Shown in pieces: positions 5,464-13,702 of a DNA stretch of 14,128 nt. Positions within the stretch are counted from its first letter, which is position 1. The number at the start of each line of letters is the position of its first letter. Origin of the DNA: Actinomycetes bacterium (GTDB lineage: Bacteria > Actinomycetota > Actinomycetes > Actinomycetales > Cellulomonadaceae). The position numbers were made by a program, and so were the translations under genes. The stretch spans positions 1 to 14,128 of the forward strand of contig JAJYTJ010000098.1 of NCBI GenBank assembly GCA_021793115.1, in the 5' to 3' direction. Below the pieces are notes generated by a model. That model was not told the origin of the DNA. It ran no database searches and saw nothing but the letters and a program-made list of their open reading frames with translations.

Positions 5464-6998
5464 GCGTCGCCCCCACCGGAGAGGTGGCGCAGGGAGACCG
5501 CACGATCTCCCTGCGCCACGTCTCCAAGACCTATGGCGAGGCGACGGTCCTCGCGATCGAGGAGCTCGACCTGCGGTTCGGCGAGGTGCTCGGGCTCGTC
5601 GGGGAGAACGGAGCGGGGAAGTCGACCCTGCTCGGCGTGCTGTCCGGGATGGTCGCTCCCGACCCGGGGGGCGACGTCCGCATCGCGGGGGAGGCGCTGG
5701 AGCTCGGGTCGCCCGCAGCGAGCCGGGCTGCAGGCGTCGCGATGGTGTCGCAGGAGTTCCCCCTGGTGAACCAGCTGAGCGTGATGGAGAACCTGACGCT
5801 CGGCTCGCCGCCCGCGGGAGGCGGCACGGTCCGCTACGACGCCCGCGCGACGGTCCGCGCAGCCCGGGAGATGCTCGGCCGGGTAGGGCTGGACGTGAGG
5901 CCCCAGGCGCCCGTGTCGAGCCTGTCGGTACCGGCACGGCAGATGCTGGAGATCGCCAAGGCCGTCGGTCGTGACGCCCGGCTGCTCGTGCTCGACGAGC
6001 CGACGTCCGCCCTCGGACCGGTCGAGGTGGACATGGTCGTCTCCATCGCCCGGGACCATGCCGCCCGGGGCGCGGCCGTGCTCTTCGTCGGGCACCGCCT
6101 CGACGAGGTGCGCCGGGCCGCGGACCGGGTGGTGGTGCTCCGCAACGGCCGCAAGGTGGCGGAGATGCCGGCGTCCGAGGCGACCGACGACAGGCTCGTC
6201 CGCGCGATGGTCGGGCACGACATCTTCTCGGCCGTCGCCGGCAGCCACGGGGACGCCCAGGGGCGGCCGGTCGTGTTCAGCGCGCGCGGTCTGCAGGCCC
6301 TCGGCCTCGGGCCGATCGACCTCGACGTGCGCGAGGGCGAGATCCTGGGGGTCGCGGGCCTGATGGGGGCGGGCCGCAGCCGGCTGGCGCACACGATCTT
6401 CGGGGCGATCCCGTCGACGTCCGGCTCGATGACGCTCGAGGGTCGGCCGTACGCTCCGCGCTCGCCGGCGGAGGCGGTCGAACGCGGCGTCGCGCTGGTC
6501 GCCGAGGACCGCAAGCTGCAGTCGATGGTGCCCAACTCCTCGGTGCGCTGGAACGTCACGCTGCCGACGCTGCGCCGGCTCGGGCGGCGCGGCGTCTTCG
6601 GGCCGGCGACCGAGCGCCGCCGCGCCGCCGAGCTGATGCGCCTGACCGGCGTCCGGCTCTCGGCGATCGAGCAGCCGGTGCGCGAGCTGTCCGGCGGCAA
6701 CCAGCAGCGGGTCGTGTTCTCGCGCTGGTTCGGCGCCGGCCCCCGGCTGCTGATCCTCGACGAACCGACGCGAGGCGTCGACGTCGGGGCCAAGGCGGAC
6801 ATCTACGCGCTCATCGAGCACGCTCGTGCGGAAGGGATGGCCGTGATCGTCGTCTCCTCCGAGCTCGACGAGCTGTTCAGCCTCGCGGACCGCATCGCGG
6901 TGCTGCGCAAGGGCCAGGTCGGCTCGGTCGTCGACCGCGACGAGTTCTCCAAGGAACGGATCATGCGGGTGGCAGCGGGTGTGGAGGTGGCGTCATGA
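5460..6998 (+). CDS. CUT2-type sugar ABC importer, double ATP-binding protein (AraG/RbsA-like)
   Basis: A 512-residue ATPase that powers sugar uptake at the inner face of the membrane. It contains two ABC domains, as is standard for AraG, RbsA and MglA. Domain 1 has Walker A GENGAGKS (48-55), Q-loop Gln98, a degenerate signature LSVPARQ (155-161), Walker B LLVLDEPTSAL (175-185) and His212. Domain 2 has a degenerate Walker A GLMGAGRSRL (300-309), full signature LSGGNQQRV (410-418) and Walker B LLILDEPTRGVD (430-441). Degeneracy in one half is normal for this family. The start is GTG at 5460, overlapping the stop of the binding-protein gene; no strong ribosome site is seen, so translation is probably coupled. 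The frame is open much further upstream, but that part runs across the binding-protein gene in another frame and is not coding. The stop overlaps the permease ATG (ATGA). Confidence 0.94.
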   Translation: MSVAPTGEVAQGDRTISLRHVSKTYGEATVLAIEELDLRFGEVLGLVGENGAGKSTLLGVLSGMVAPDPGGDVRIAGEALELGSPAASRAAGVAMVSQEFPLVNQLSVMENLTLGSPPAGGGTVRYDARATVRAAREMLGRVGLDVRPQAPVSSLSVPARQMLEIAKAVGRDARLLVLDEPTSALGPVEVDMVVSIARDHAARGAAVLFVGHRLDEVRRAADRVVVLRNGRKVAEMPASEATDDRLVRAMVGHDIFSAVAGSHGDAQGRPVVFSARGLQALGLGPIDLDVREGEILGVAGLMGAGRSRLAHTIFGAIPSTSGSMTLEGRPYAPRSPAEAVERGVALVAEDRKLQSMVPNSSVRWNVTLPTLRRLGRRGVFGPATERRRAAELMRLTGVRLSAIEQPVRELSGGNQQRVVFSRWFGAGPRLLILDEPTRGVDVGAKADIYALIEHARAEGMAVIVVSSELDELFSLADRIAVLRKGQVGSVVDRDEFSKERIMRVAAGVEVAS

Positions 6999-8104
6999 GC
7001 CGTCGAGCAACGGGGGCGGTCCCCGTGCCAGGTGGATCCGCGAGCGAACCGGGGCCGGGGACGCTGCGGGCGCTGCCCGCGGCCGACGAGGAGCACCGAT
7101 CCCTGCTGCGGCGCATCACCGACGTGCCGGAGTCCGGCGTCATCCTGGCGTGCGTCGCGGTGTTCGTGCTCGTGACGATCGCTCGGCCGACGTTCGCGAA
7201 TGTGTCGAACCTGCAGGTCATCGGCCTCGACCTGGCGAACTACGGCATCCTGGCGATCGGCGTGACGTTCGCGATCCTGACGAGCGGCATCGACCTGTCG
7301 GTGGGCTCCGTCGTCGCCTTCTCGTCGATGGTCAGCGCGGACCTCAACGCGAACGCGCACTGGCCGGTCGCGGTGTGCATCCTGCTGTCGATCGCGATCG
7401 GTGCGGCGCTCGGCTACCTGCACGGCTGGTTCATCACCCGGCTCAAGGTGCCGCCGTTCGCCATCACGCTCGTCACGCTCACCGCGGCGGCGGGCGGCGC
7501 CCTGGCGCTGACCAAGGGGCAGCCGATCAGCGGGGTGTCGCAGTTCTACGTCTCGCTGACGCTGAGCAAGGTCGTCGGCGTCCCGACCCCCGTCCTCATC
7601 TTCGTCGTCGTCGCCCTGCTCGCCTGGTTCTTCCTCGAGCGCACCTACGCCGGCCGGCAGCTCTACGCCGTGGGCGGCAACCGGGAGGCGGCCCGGCTGT
7701 CCGGCGTCCCGGTGCAGCGGCGCGAGGCGTCGGCCTACGTGATCTCGGGGGCGCTCGCCGGTCTCGTCGGCGTGCTCGTCATCGGCCGCATCGGGGTCGG
7801 CGACCCGAGCGTCGGCAGCGGCTGGGAGCTCGACGCGATCGCCGCGGCCGTCATCGGCGGGGTCAGCCTCTACGGCGGCGAGGGGCGCATCCTCGGCGTG
7901 TCTGCGGGCGTGCTGCTCATCATGCTGATCAACAACGCACTCATCGTGCTCAACGTCTCGCCGTTCTACCAGCAGGTCGCGCTCGGACTGGTGCTCGGCG
8001 TGGCGATCGTGTCCGACCGGGTCCGCGCCCAGCGTCGCGGCAGGCCCAGGCTGCACCGAGTGCCCAAGGTCGCACCCCAGACGGTCCCACCGGCCGCGAC
8101 GTGA
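6995..8104 (+). CDS. CUT2-type sugar ABC importer, permease (AraH/RbsC-like)
   Basis: A 369-residue membrane protein forming the sugar channel. After a hydrophilic N-terminal tail of about 48 residues come many hydrophobic segments. Family marks are TSGIDLSVGS (97-105) in the first third, FITRLKVPPFAITLVTL, GGNREAARLSGVPV (227-240) in the cytoplasmic loop contacting the ATPase, and AIAAAVIGGVSLYGGEG near the end. These fit the BPD_transp_2 family (RbsC, AraH, XylH). The C-terminus is basic. GGAGG lies 7 bases before ATG 6995, which overlaps the ATPase stop. It is the third gene of a four-gene operon ending with araA-2, 57 bases downstream. The N-terminal tail is somewhat long for the family. 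Confidence 0.94.
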   Translation: MSRRATGAVPVPGGSASEPGPGTLRALPAADEEHRSLLRRITDVPESGVILACVAVFVLVTIARPTFANVSNLQVIGLDLANYGILAIGVTFAILTSGIDLSVGSVVAFSSMVSADLNANAHWPVAVCILLSIAIGAALGYLHGWFITRLKVPPFAITLVTLTAAAGGALALTKGQPISGVSQFYVSLTLSKVVGVPTPVLIFVVVALLAWFFLERTYAGRQLYAVGGNREAARLSGVPVQRREASAYVISGALAGLVGVLVIGRIGVGDPSVGSGWELDAIAAAVIGGVSLYGGEGRILGVSAGVLLIMLINNALIVLNVSPFYQQVALGLVLGVAIVSDRVRAQRRGRPRLHRVPKVAPQTVPPAAT

Positions 8105-8161
8105 CGGCCGCACATCATGGCCAGGACGACGGCCGGCCCGGACCGTGAGGAGGGCTCCGCC

Positions 8162-9667
8162 ATGCGTACCCCGCTCGACCAGGGGGAGGTCTGGTTCCTC
8201 ACCGGGAGCCAGGACCTCTACGGCGACGAGACCCTGCGCCAGGTCGCCGAGCAGTCGCAGGAGGTGGCGCGCCTCCTGGACGCCTCCGACGCCGTCCCGG
8301 CGCGCGTCGTGTGGCAGCCGGTGCTCAAGGACTCCGCGGCCATCCGCCGCGCGATGCTCGAGGCCAACGGCCGCGACGACGTGCTCGGCGTCATCACGTG
8401 GATGCACACGTTCAGCCCGGCGAAGATGTGGATCGCCGGCCTGGACGCCCTGGCCAAGCCGCTGCTGCACCTGCACACGCAGGCCAACGTCGAGCTGCCG
8501 TGGGACACCATCGACTTCGACTTCATGAACCTCAACCAGGCGGCGCACGGCGACCGGGAGTATGCCTACGCGCTCACGCGGCTGGGCGTCTCCCGGGCCA
8601 CGGTCGTCGGCCACGCGTCCAACCCGGCGGTCGCCGCCCGGGTCGGCGCGTGGGTGCGGGCCGCGGCCGGCTGGGCCGCGACGCACGAGCTCACGCTGGT
8701 CCGGTTCGGCGACAACATGCGCAACGTCGCGGTGACCGAGGGCGACAAGACCGAGGCGCAGCACGTCTTCGGCGTCAGCGTCAACACGTGGGGCGTCAAC
8801 GACCTGGTCGCCGCGATCGCCGCGGTGTCCGACGAGGACGTCGACGCGCTCGTCGCCGAGTACGAGGCCGCCTACGACGTGGCGCCCGAGCTGCGCACGG
8901 GCGGCGCGCGCCACGACTCGCTGCGCTACGCGGCCCGGCAGGAGGTCGCGCTGCGCGGCTTCCTCGGCCAGCGAGGCGCCACGGCGTTCACGACGAACTT
9001 CGAGGACCTCGGCGAGCTCGAGCAGCTGCCGGGCCTGGCCGTCCAGCGCCTCATGGCCGACGGCGTCGGCTTCGGCGCCGAGGGCGACTGGAAGACGGCC
9101 GTCCTGGTCCGCGCGGCGAAGGTCATGGGCGCCGGCCTGCCCGGCGGCGCCTCCCTCATGGAGGACTACACCTACGACCTGACGCCCGGCGCGGAGGTGA
9201 TCCTCGGCGCGCACATGCTCGAGATCTGCCCCTCGCTGGCCACGGCGCGCCCGCGCGTGGAGATCCACCCGCTGGGCATCGGCGGCAAGGGCGACCCGGT
9301 CCGCATGGTGTTCGACGCCGACCCGGGCGTCGGCGTCGTCGTCTCGCTGGCCGACATGCGCGACCGCTTCCGCCTGACGGCCAACGTCGTCGACCTCGTC
9401 GAGCACCCCGACCTGCCGCACCTGCCGGTCGCGCGCGCGGTGTGGAAGCCGCGCCCGGACTTCATGACGAGCGCGGAGGCGTGGCTGACGGCGGGGGCCG
9501 CCCACCACACGGTGATGACCACGAACGTGCCGGTCGAGACGTGGGAGATGTTCGCCGACATGGCCCGCACCGAGCTGCTCGTCATCGACGAGGCCACCAC
9601 CCGCCGCGGGTTCACGGACCAGGTGCGCGCCAACCAGGCCTACTTCCGCCTCGCGCGAGGGCTGTAG
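8162..9667 (+). CDS. araA: L-arabinose isomerase, copy 2
   Basis: Second isomerase of the window, 501 residues, converting L-arabinose to L-ribulose. All signature segments are present: [77 protein letters not shown] and AAHHTV. Metal ligands by comparison with E. coli are Glu307, Glu334, His351 and His448 or His449. It is highly similar to copy 1 over the full length, differing mainly in the N-terminus, the region around 135-180 and the C-terminus. ATG 8162 has AGGAGG 8 bases upstream and matches the start of copy 1; an ATG at 8117 in frame lacks a ribosome site. It is the last gene of the importer operon, so uptake and first catabolic step are co-expressed. It converges on the exporter permease with only 6 bases between stops. 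Confidence 0.96.
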   Translation: MRTPLDQGEVWFLTGSQDLYGDETLRQVAEQSQEVARLLDASDAVPARVVWQPVLKDSAAIRRAMLEANGRDDVLGVITWMHTFSPAKMWIAGLDALAKPLLHLHTQANVELPWDTIDFDFMNLNQAAHGDREYAYALTRLGVSRATVVGHASNPAVAARVGAWVRAAAGWAATHELTLVRFGDNMRNVAVTEGDKTEAQHVFGVSVNTWGVNDLVAAIAAVSDEDVDALVAEYEAAYDVAPELRTGGARHDSLRYAARQEVALRGFLGQRGATAFTTNFEDLGELEQLPGLAVQRLMADGVGFGAEGDWKTAVLVRAAKVMGAGLPGGASLMEDYTYDLTPGAEVILGAHMLEICPSLATARPRVEIHPLGIGGKGDPVRMVFDADPGVGVVVSLADMRDRFRLTANVVDLVEHPDLPHLPVARAVWKPRPDFMTSAEAWLTAGAAHHTVMTTNVPVETWEMFADMARTELLVIDEATTRRGFTDQVRANQAYFRLARGL

Positions 9668-9673
9668 GTCGCC

Positions 9674-11296
9674 TCACACGATGCCTGCGAGGTCCCGCCG
9701 CCGGAACGCGGCGACGCCGAGCGCGCCGAGCACCGCCGCCGTCGCACCCAACCACAGCAGGGGTGCGACGGCGAACGGCTCGGCCGGCACCGCGGGCACG
9801 TGCGTGAAGGGCGAGACGTCGAGCAGCAACTGCGGCAGCTCGAGGAGCTGGCCCAGCTGGCCCATGACGAGCGCGGCGGCGAGCGCGAACCACGCCACCG
9901 CGCTCGTCAGGCGCGGCGCCAGGCCGAGCACCGCGACGACGAGGCCGCCGAGGGCCAGCGCCGCGGGCACCTGGACGGCGGACGCCGCCACGATCCCGCC
10001 GAAGGCCCGCGACCAGTCACCGGTGAGCGCACCGTACGTGAGGCCGCCCGCGAGGCCGCTGGAGCACAGCACGAGCGCCGAGCCCACCCCGACCACCAGG
10101 ACGTGGGTCGCGAGCCACGCGGTGCGCCCGACCGCGGTCGCGAGCACCGGTTCGAGCCGGCCCTCGGCCTCCTCCGCCCGCGCCCGCAGCAGCGCCTGGA
10201 CGGTGTAGCCCGTGCCGGCCACCCCGAGGAACGCCATGAGGAACGCCTGGTACAGGTCGAGCGGCTGCGCACCGGGCGTGATCGTCTCGAGCATCGCGCG
10301 CATCGCCTGGTTCTGCGCCATGTAGTCGGTGAACGTCCGGCCGACCGAGCCGAACACGGCACCCATCGTCGCCATGGCCGCGACCCACACCGCCAGCACG
10401 CCGCGCTGCAGGCGCCACGTGAGGCCCAGGGTCGACAGCAGGCCGGCGGGCGCGCGCGCCGGCCCGCGCGGCGGCGGGACCAGGCCGGTGCCGAGGTCGC
10501 GGCGGTCGCGCAGGTACGCCGCGAGCGCGACGAGCAGCGCCGTGGTGCCGGCGAACAGCGCGGCGATCCACCAGCGGTCCCGGAAGTAGGGCCGCACCTG
10601 CTGGCCCCACCCCAGGGGCGACAGCCACGACGGCCACGCGCTGACGACGGACAGGCCGTCCGGGGCGACGCGCCCCGTGAGGTCGCCGACCGCCCGGAGC
10701 ACGAACGCGACCCCCAGAGCCCCGGCCGCCGCGCCGTTCGCGGCCCGGCCCGTCGCGAAGACCTGCGAGCTCACCGCGGCCAGGCCCGCGAACACCCAGC
10801 CGGTGCCGGCGACGGCCATGCCCGCCGCCCACGCGCCCCGCCAGCCGACGCCCGTGGCCCCGACCGCGAGCCCGACGCCGGCCCCGACGAGCGTGGCCGC
10901 GGCGACCCCCACGACGACGGCGGCCGCGAGCCCCGCACGCCGCCCGACGGCGGCCGACCCGACGAGCTCGGCGCGCCCGCACTCCTCCTCGCGGCGCGAG
11001 TGGCGCACCACGGCCTGCGCGGCCATGAGCGCGGTGAGGATGGCGAGGATCTTGTAGCCGTCCACCATCGCCATGGCGCCGAGCGACGGGCCGGACGCGG
11101 GACCGTCGAAGACGCGGGTCAGCGGGTTGGTGGCCGTCAGCGCCGCGGTGGCGAGCCGGTCGGCCTCGGTCTGCGTGAGCTGCACGTAGCTGCGCACGGT
11201 GGCCCAGGCGAGCCCCGCGACGGCGACGATCCACACCGGCAGCACCACGCGGTCGCGCCGCAGCGCGAGCCGCACCAGCCGCCACGTCCCGGTCAT
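9674..11296 (-). CDS. ABC-2-type exporter permease, fused double unit
   Basis: A 540-residue membrane protein with two similar halves, each with several hydrophobic segments. An internal duplication shows in two equivalent loop motifs: SRREEECGRAELVGSAAVGRRA region (101-120) and EEAEGRLEPVLATAVGR (375-391). This layout fits the actinobacterial family annotated as exporters of polyketide antibiotics (COG3559-like). It forms the channel for the ATPase encoded just upstream. The frame is open far upstream, but the start is ATG 11296, which overlaps the ATPase stop (ATGA) and gives the typical MTGTWRLVRLALRRDR beginning. The substrate cannot be inferred; drugs, toxic metabolites or a peptide are possible. 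A TetR gene lies divergent to the operon and probably represses it. Confidence 0.9.
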   Translation of the reverse strand: MTGTWRLVRLALRRDRVVLPVWIVAVAGLAWATVRSYVQLTQTEADRLATAALTATNPLTRVFDGPASGPSLGAMAMVDGYKILAILTALMAAQAVVRHSRREEECGRAELVGSAAVGRRAGLAAAVVVGVAAATLVGAGVGLAVGATGVGWRGAWAAGMAVAGTGWVFAGLAAVSSQVFATGRAANGAAAGALGVAFVLRAVGDLTGRVAPDGLSVVSAWPSWLSPLGWGQQVRPYFRDRWWIAALFAGTTALLVALAAYLRDRRDLGTGLVPPPRGPARAPAGLLSTLGLTWRLQRGVLAVWVAAMATMGAVFGSVGRTFTDYMAQNQAMRAMLETITPGAQPLDLYQAFLMAFLGVAGTGYTVQALLRARAEEAEGRLEPVLATAVGRTAWLATHVLVVGVGSALVLCSSGLAGGLTYGALTGDWSRAFGGIVAASAVQVPAALALGGLVVAVLGLAPRLTSAVAWFALAAALVMGQLGQLLELPQLLLDVSPFTHVPAVPAEPFAVAPLLWLGATAAVLGALGVAAFRRRDLAGIV

Positions 11297-12225
11297 CGCG
11301 TCACCGCCGGTTCCCGGTCGCCGTTGAGGTGCGCCAGCTCGTCGCCGTAGTGGCGCAGGAACAGCTCCTCGAGGGTGGGTGGTGCGCTGGTCAGGCTGAC
11401 GATGCCCCGGGCGGCGACCCGTTCGACCGTCGCGCCGAGGTCGTCGGCCTCGACCTCGAGCCGCACCGCGCGGCCCTCGTCGGACGCCTCGACGCCGACG
11501 ACGCCGGGCCAGGCCTCCGGCCGGTCCAGCGGGTGGCGCGTCGTGACGCGCAGCGTCGTGCGGGTGAGGTGGCGCAGCGACGCCAGGCTGCCGGACTCGA
11601 CGATGCGGCCGGCGCGGATGATCGAGACGGCGTCGCACAGGGCCTCCGCCTCGGCCAGGATGTGGCTCGACAGCAGCACGGTGCCGCCGGCCGCGGTGAT
11701 CTCGCGCACCACGTCGCGGAACACGCTCTCCATGAGCGGGTCCAGCCCGCTCGTGGGTTCGTCGAGCAGGTAGAGCTCCACGTGCGCGGCCAGGCCGGCG
11801 ACGATGGCGACCTTCTGCCGGTTGCCCTTGGAGTACGACGAGCAGCGCTTGGTGGGGTCGAGCGCGAACCGCTCGACGAGCTCGTCGCGCCGGCTCCGGT
11901 CCAGACCGCCGCGCAGGGCGCCGAGCAGGTCGATCGCCTCGCCGCCGGAGAGGGTGGGCCACAGGGCGACGTCGCCGGGGACGTAGGCGAGCCGGCGGTG
12001 CAGCGCCACGGCGTCGCGCCAGGGGTCGGCGCCGAGCACGGTGGCGGTCCCGGAGTCCTTGCGGAGCAGGCCGAGCAGCAGCCGGATGGTGGTCGACTTG
12101 CCGGCGCCGTTGGGGCCCAGGAAGCCGTGGACGTGGCCCCGCTCGACGACGAGGTCGAGGCCTGCGAGCGCGACGGTGCGGCCGAACGACTTGTGCAGGT
12201 CATGGGTGGAGATGGCGGAGTCCAT
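11293..12225 (-). CDS. ABC-2-type exporter ATP-binding protein
   Basis: A 310-residue ATPase of the DrrA/CcmA type that energises the adjacent permease. Walker A is GPNGAGKS (37-44). The Q-loop position reads YVPGD without a Gln, as in other exporters of this group. The signature is the variant YSKGNRQKVA (131-140) in place of LSGGQ, Walker B is LYLLDEPTSGLD (151-162), and His188 is the switch residue. About 100 residues after the ATPase core form a C-terminal accessory domain. The ATG at 12225 follows a weak GGGG site; the stop overlaps the permease start. The promoter region is shared with a divergent TetR regulator, the usual layout of an inducible efflux pump. Confidence 0.93.
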   Translation of the reverse strand: MDSAISTHDLHKSFGRTVALAGLDLVVERGHVHGFLGPNGAGKSTTIRLLLGLLRKDSGTATVLGADPWRDAVALHRRLAYVPGDVALWPTLSGGEAIDLLGALRGGLDRSRRDELVERFALDPTKRCSSYSKGNRQKVAIVAGLAAHVELYLLDEPTSGLDPLMESVFRDVVREITAAGGTVLLSSHILAEAEALCDAVSIIRAGRIVESGSLASLRHLTRTTLRVTTRHPLDRPEAWPGVVGVEASDEGRAVRLEVEADDLGATVERVAARGIVSLTSAPPTLEELFLRHYGDELAHLNGDREPAVTR

Positions 12226-12259
12226 GATTCGCCCCAGATATGAGAGTCGCTTTCAGTTG

Positions 12260-12289
12260 AGAGTAGATGCCAGCCCAAGCCGGAGTCAA
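12260..12289 (-). promoter_or_regulatory. Promoter of the exporter operon
   Basis: On the minus strand TTGACT (12289-12284) is followed after 18 bases by TACTCT (12265-12260). Downstream, TGAGAGT is repeated on the plus strand at 12241-12247 and 12258-12264. The -35 touches the inverted repeat at 12289-12316, where a repressor would compete with RNA polymerase. Confidence 0.5.
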
Positions 12290-12316
12290 CAGTTACTGTC
12301 AGATGAATGTGACTGT
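12289..12316. promoter_or_regulatory. Candidate TetR operator between exporter and tetR
   Basis: Arms ACAGTTAC (12289-12296) and GTGACTGT (12309-12316) are inverted repeats with 7 of 8 matches and a 12-base spacer. A smaller palindrome, ACAGT-T-ACTGT (12289-12299), shares the left arm. The site sits between both divergent promoters, as expected for an autoregulated TetR repressor. Confidence 0.5.
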
Positions 12317-12324
12317 CCATCGGT

Positions 12325-12330
12325 TAGGAT
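12325..12330 (+). promoter_or_regulatory. -10 element for a leaderless tetR transcript
   Basis: TAGGAT ends 6 bases before the ATG at 12337, so transcription would begin at or next to the start codon. There is no Shine-Dalgarno sequence. This TANNNT-N6-ATG arrangement is typical of leaderless genes in actinobacteria. No clear -35 is seen. Confidence 0.55.
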
Positions 12331-12336
12331 GTCCTC

Positions 12337-12951
12337 ATGCCCGAGGGCCTGCGGGAGCGCAAGCGCGCGGCGGCGATGCTGCGGATCCAGTCGGTCGCGC
12401 TCGACCTCTTCGAGGAGCGCGGGTACGACGCGGTGACGATCGAGGAGATCGCGGCGGCGTCCGAGGTGTCGCCCAGCTCCGTCTACCGCTACTTCGGCAC
12501 CAAGGAGCAGGTGGTGCTGTGGGACGAGTCGGAGCGGCTGCTGCGCCGCCTGGCGGCCGAGGCGATGGCCGACCCGGTCCCGCTCGCCGGCCTGCGCCGC
12601 GTCATCCTGACCGCGCTCGACGGGCTGTCCCCGGCCGACGAGCGACGCCTGCTGCGGCGGCTCCGGCTGGCCGGCACCGCGCCCGCGCTGGAGCAGGCCA
12701 CCGTCGCGTACACGTACTCCACGGCGCGCGTGCTCGAGGAGGTCCTGGCCCGCCAGCTGCAGCGGCCCGTCGAGGACCTCGACGTCCAGGTGTTCGCGCA
12801 CGCGCTCGCCGGCGGCCTGCTGGGGATGTTCCACCACTGGCAGGGCACGGGGTTCCGCGAGCCGCTGCGCGACGTGGTCAAACGGGTCTTCGAGCTGTTC
12901 TTCGAGGGGCTGGACATCGTCACCGCGACGACGGCCGCGCCCGCCCGCTGA
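12337..12951 (+). CDS. TetR-family transcriptional regulator (exporter-linked)
   Basis: A 204-residue TetR regulator. The N-terminus has ALDLFEERGYDAVTIEEIAAASEVSPSSVYRYFGTKE (split over residues 21-57), the classic TetR DNA-binding domain with the recognition helix ending in VYRYFGTK. The rest is an all-helical ligand-binding and dimer domain with no recognised subfamily. It is transcribed away from the ABC-2 exporter operon, with 111 bases between start codons containing both promoters and an inverted repeat. It probably represses the exporter and itself until a ligand, perhaps the exported compound, binds. The start is ATG 12337: residues before it do not fit the family, and a leaderless -10 precedes it. 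Confidence 0.93.
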   Translation: MPEGLRERKRAAAMLRIQSVALDLFEERGYDAVTIEEIAAASEVSPSSVYRYFGTKEQVVLWDESERLLRRLAAEAMADPVPLAGLRRVILTALDGLSPADERRLLRRLRLAGTAPALEQATVAYTYSTARVLEEVLARQLQRPVEDLDVQVFAHALAGGLLGMFHHWQGTGFREPLRDVVKRVFELFFEGLDIVTATTAAPAR

Positions 12952-12953
12952 CC

Positions 12954-12983
12954 GTGCCGCACCGCCGCTGACCTGCGCGGCAC
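12954..12983 (+). terminator. Stem-loop after the first tetR
   Basis: GTGCCGC (12954-12960) and GCGGCAC (12977-12983) can form a 7-bp stem with a 16-base loop, starting 2 bases after the stop codon. No T-run follows. It may end or slow transcription before the second tetR. Confidence 0.35.
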
Positions 12984-13010
12984 CCCTGTCCCCGGGTGGG
13001 GAATGGCCCC

Positions 13011-13016
13011 TACGCT
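13011..13016 (+). promoter_or_regulatory. -10 element for a leaderless second tetR transcript
   Basis: TACGCT lies exactly 6 bases before ATG 13023, the same geometry as for the first tetR, and no Shine-Dalgarno sequence is present. This supports the internal ATG over an ATG at 12996, which also has no ribosome site. Confidence 0.5.
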
Positions 13017-13022
13017 GCCGAC

Positions 13023-13637
13023 ATGGAGTCGCCGCGCCCCAGGGGACGTCGCCCGGCGGGCACCGACACGCGGGGGGCGATCATCGCGGCCGCCCGGGCC
13101 GAGTTCGCCGAGCGCGGGTACGAGGCGGCGAGCATGCGGTCGGTGGCGCGGCGCGCCGGCGTCGACCCCGCGCTCGTGCGGCACTACTTCCCGGACCGCG
13201 GCGACCTCTTCGCGGTGTCGGTGCTGCCGTCGTCCGCGAACCCGCTCGAGGTGGCCGCCCGGGTCGTGGCCGATGGCCTGCCGGGCGTCGGCACGCGCCT
13301 GCTCCGCGAGGTGCTGACGATGTGGTCGGCGGACGAGGGGGAGGGCTTCCGGGCGGCGGTCGGTCTCATGGCCGGCGCAGACGAGCGGCCCCAGGCGCTC
13401 GTGGCGTTCCTCGGGCGCACGGTGTTCGAGCAGATCGGCCGGCTGCTGGCGCCCGACGAGGCCGCGCTGCGCGTGGGTCTCATGGCTTCGCAGGTGGCCG
13501 GTCTGCTGCTGGTCCGGTTCGTCATCCGGATGGAGCCGGTCGCCTCGATGCCGGCGACGGAGCTCGCGGCGGTGGTGGGCCCGACCATCGACCGCTACCT
13601 CACCGCCCCGGTCGGGGAGCTGCTCGGACCGGTGTGA
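13023..13637 (+). CDS. TetR-family transcriptional regulator (second)
   Basis: A 204-residue TetR regulator. The N-terminal tail PRPRGRRPAGTDTRG is basic, as is common before the domain; then IIAAARAEFAERGYEAASMRSVARRAGV, and recognition helix DPALVRHYFPDRGDLF. The helix-turn-helix spans about residues 37-56. The C-terminal part resembles the TetR_C type found next to actinobacterial ABC exporters, ending near LLGPV. The start chosen (ATG 13023) fits a leaderless transcript; an upstream in-frame ATG at 12996 would add 9 residues with no family support. The ABC ATPase gene begins 55 bases downstream on the same strand, so the regulator probably controls that exporter, possibly together with itself. 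It shares only the general TetR fold with the neighbouring regulator; the effector is unknown. Confidence 0.92.
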   Translation: MESPRPRGRRPAGTDTRGAIIAAARAEFAERGYEAASMRSVARRAGVDPALVRHYFPDRGDLFAVSVLPSSANPLEVAARVVADGLPGVGTRLLREVLTMWSADEGEGFRAAVGLMAGADERPQALVAFLGRTVFEQIGRLLAPDEAALRVGLMASQVAGLLLVRFVIRMEPVASMPATELAAVVGPTIDRYLTAPVGELLGPV

Positions 13638-13682
13638 GGCCGGGGGCCCAAGGTCCTTGCGCGAACGGCGCGGGAGGGCAAT

Positions 13683-13702
13683 TATTCCTCGCATGGGGAA
13701 TA
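13683..13702. promoter_or_regulatory. Inverted repeat at the start of the right-edge ABC gene
   Basis: TATTCC (13683-13688) and GGAATA (13697-13702) form an inverted repeat with an 8-base spacer covering the ATG at 13693. The heptamer GGGGAAT inside it also occurs at 12998-13004, just ahead of the second tetR. It could be that regulator's operator. Confidence 0.4.

Noticed and set aside
5922..5946. Degenerate ABC signature LSVPARQ in the sugar ATPase as a sign of a broken enzyme
   Set aside because: Degenerate motifs in one of the two halves are normal in CUT2 ATPases; the second half has an intact signature and the first half an intact Walker A.
6803..9508. A 901-codon open frame antisense to the permease and araA-2
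   Set aside because: It is rich in Arg, Asp, His and Ala with no domain pattern, and lies opposite two clear genes. Long antisense frames are expected in DNA with such GC-rich third positions.
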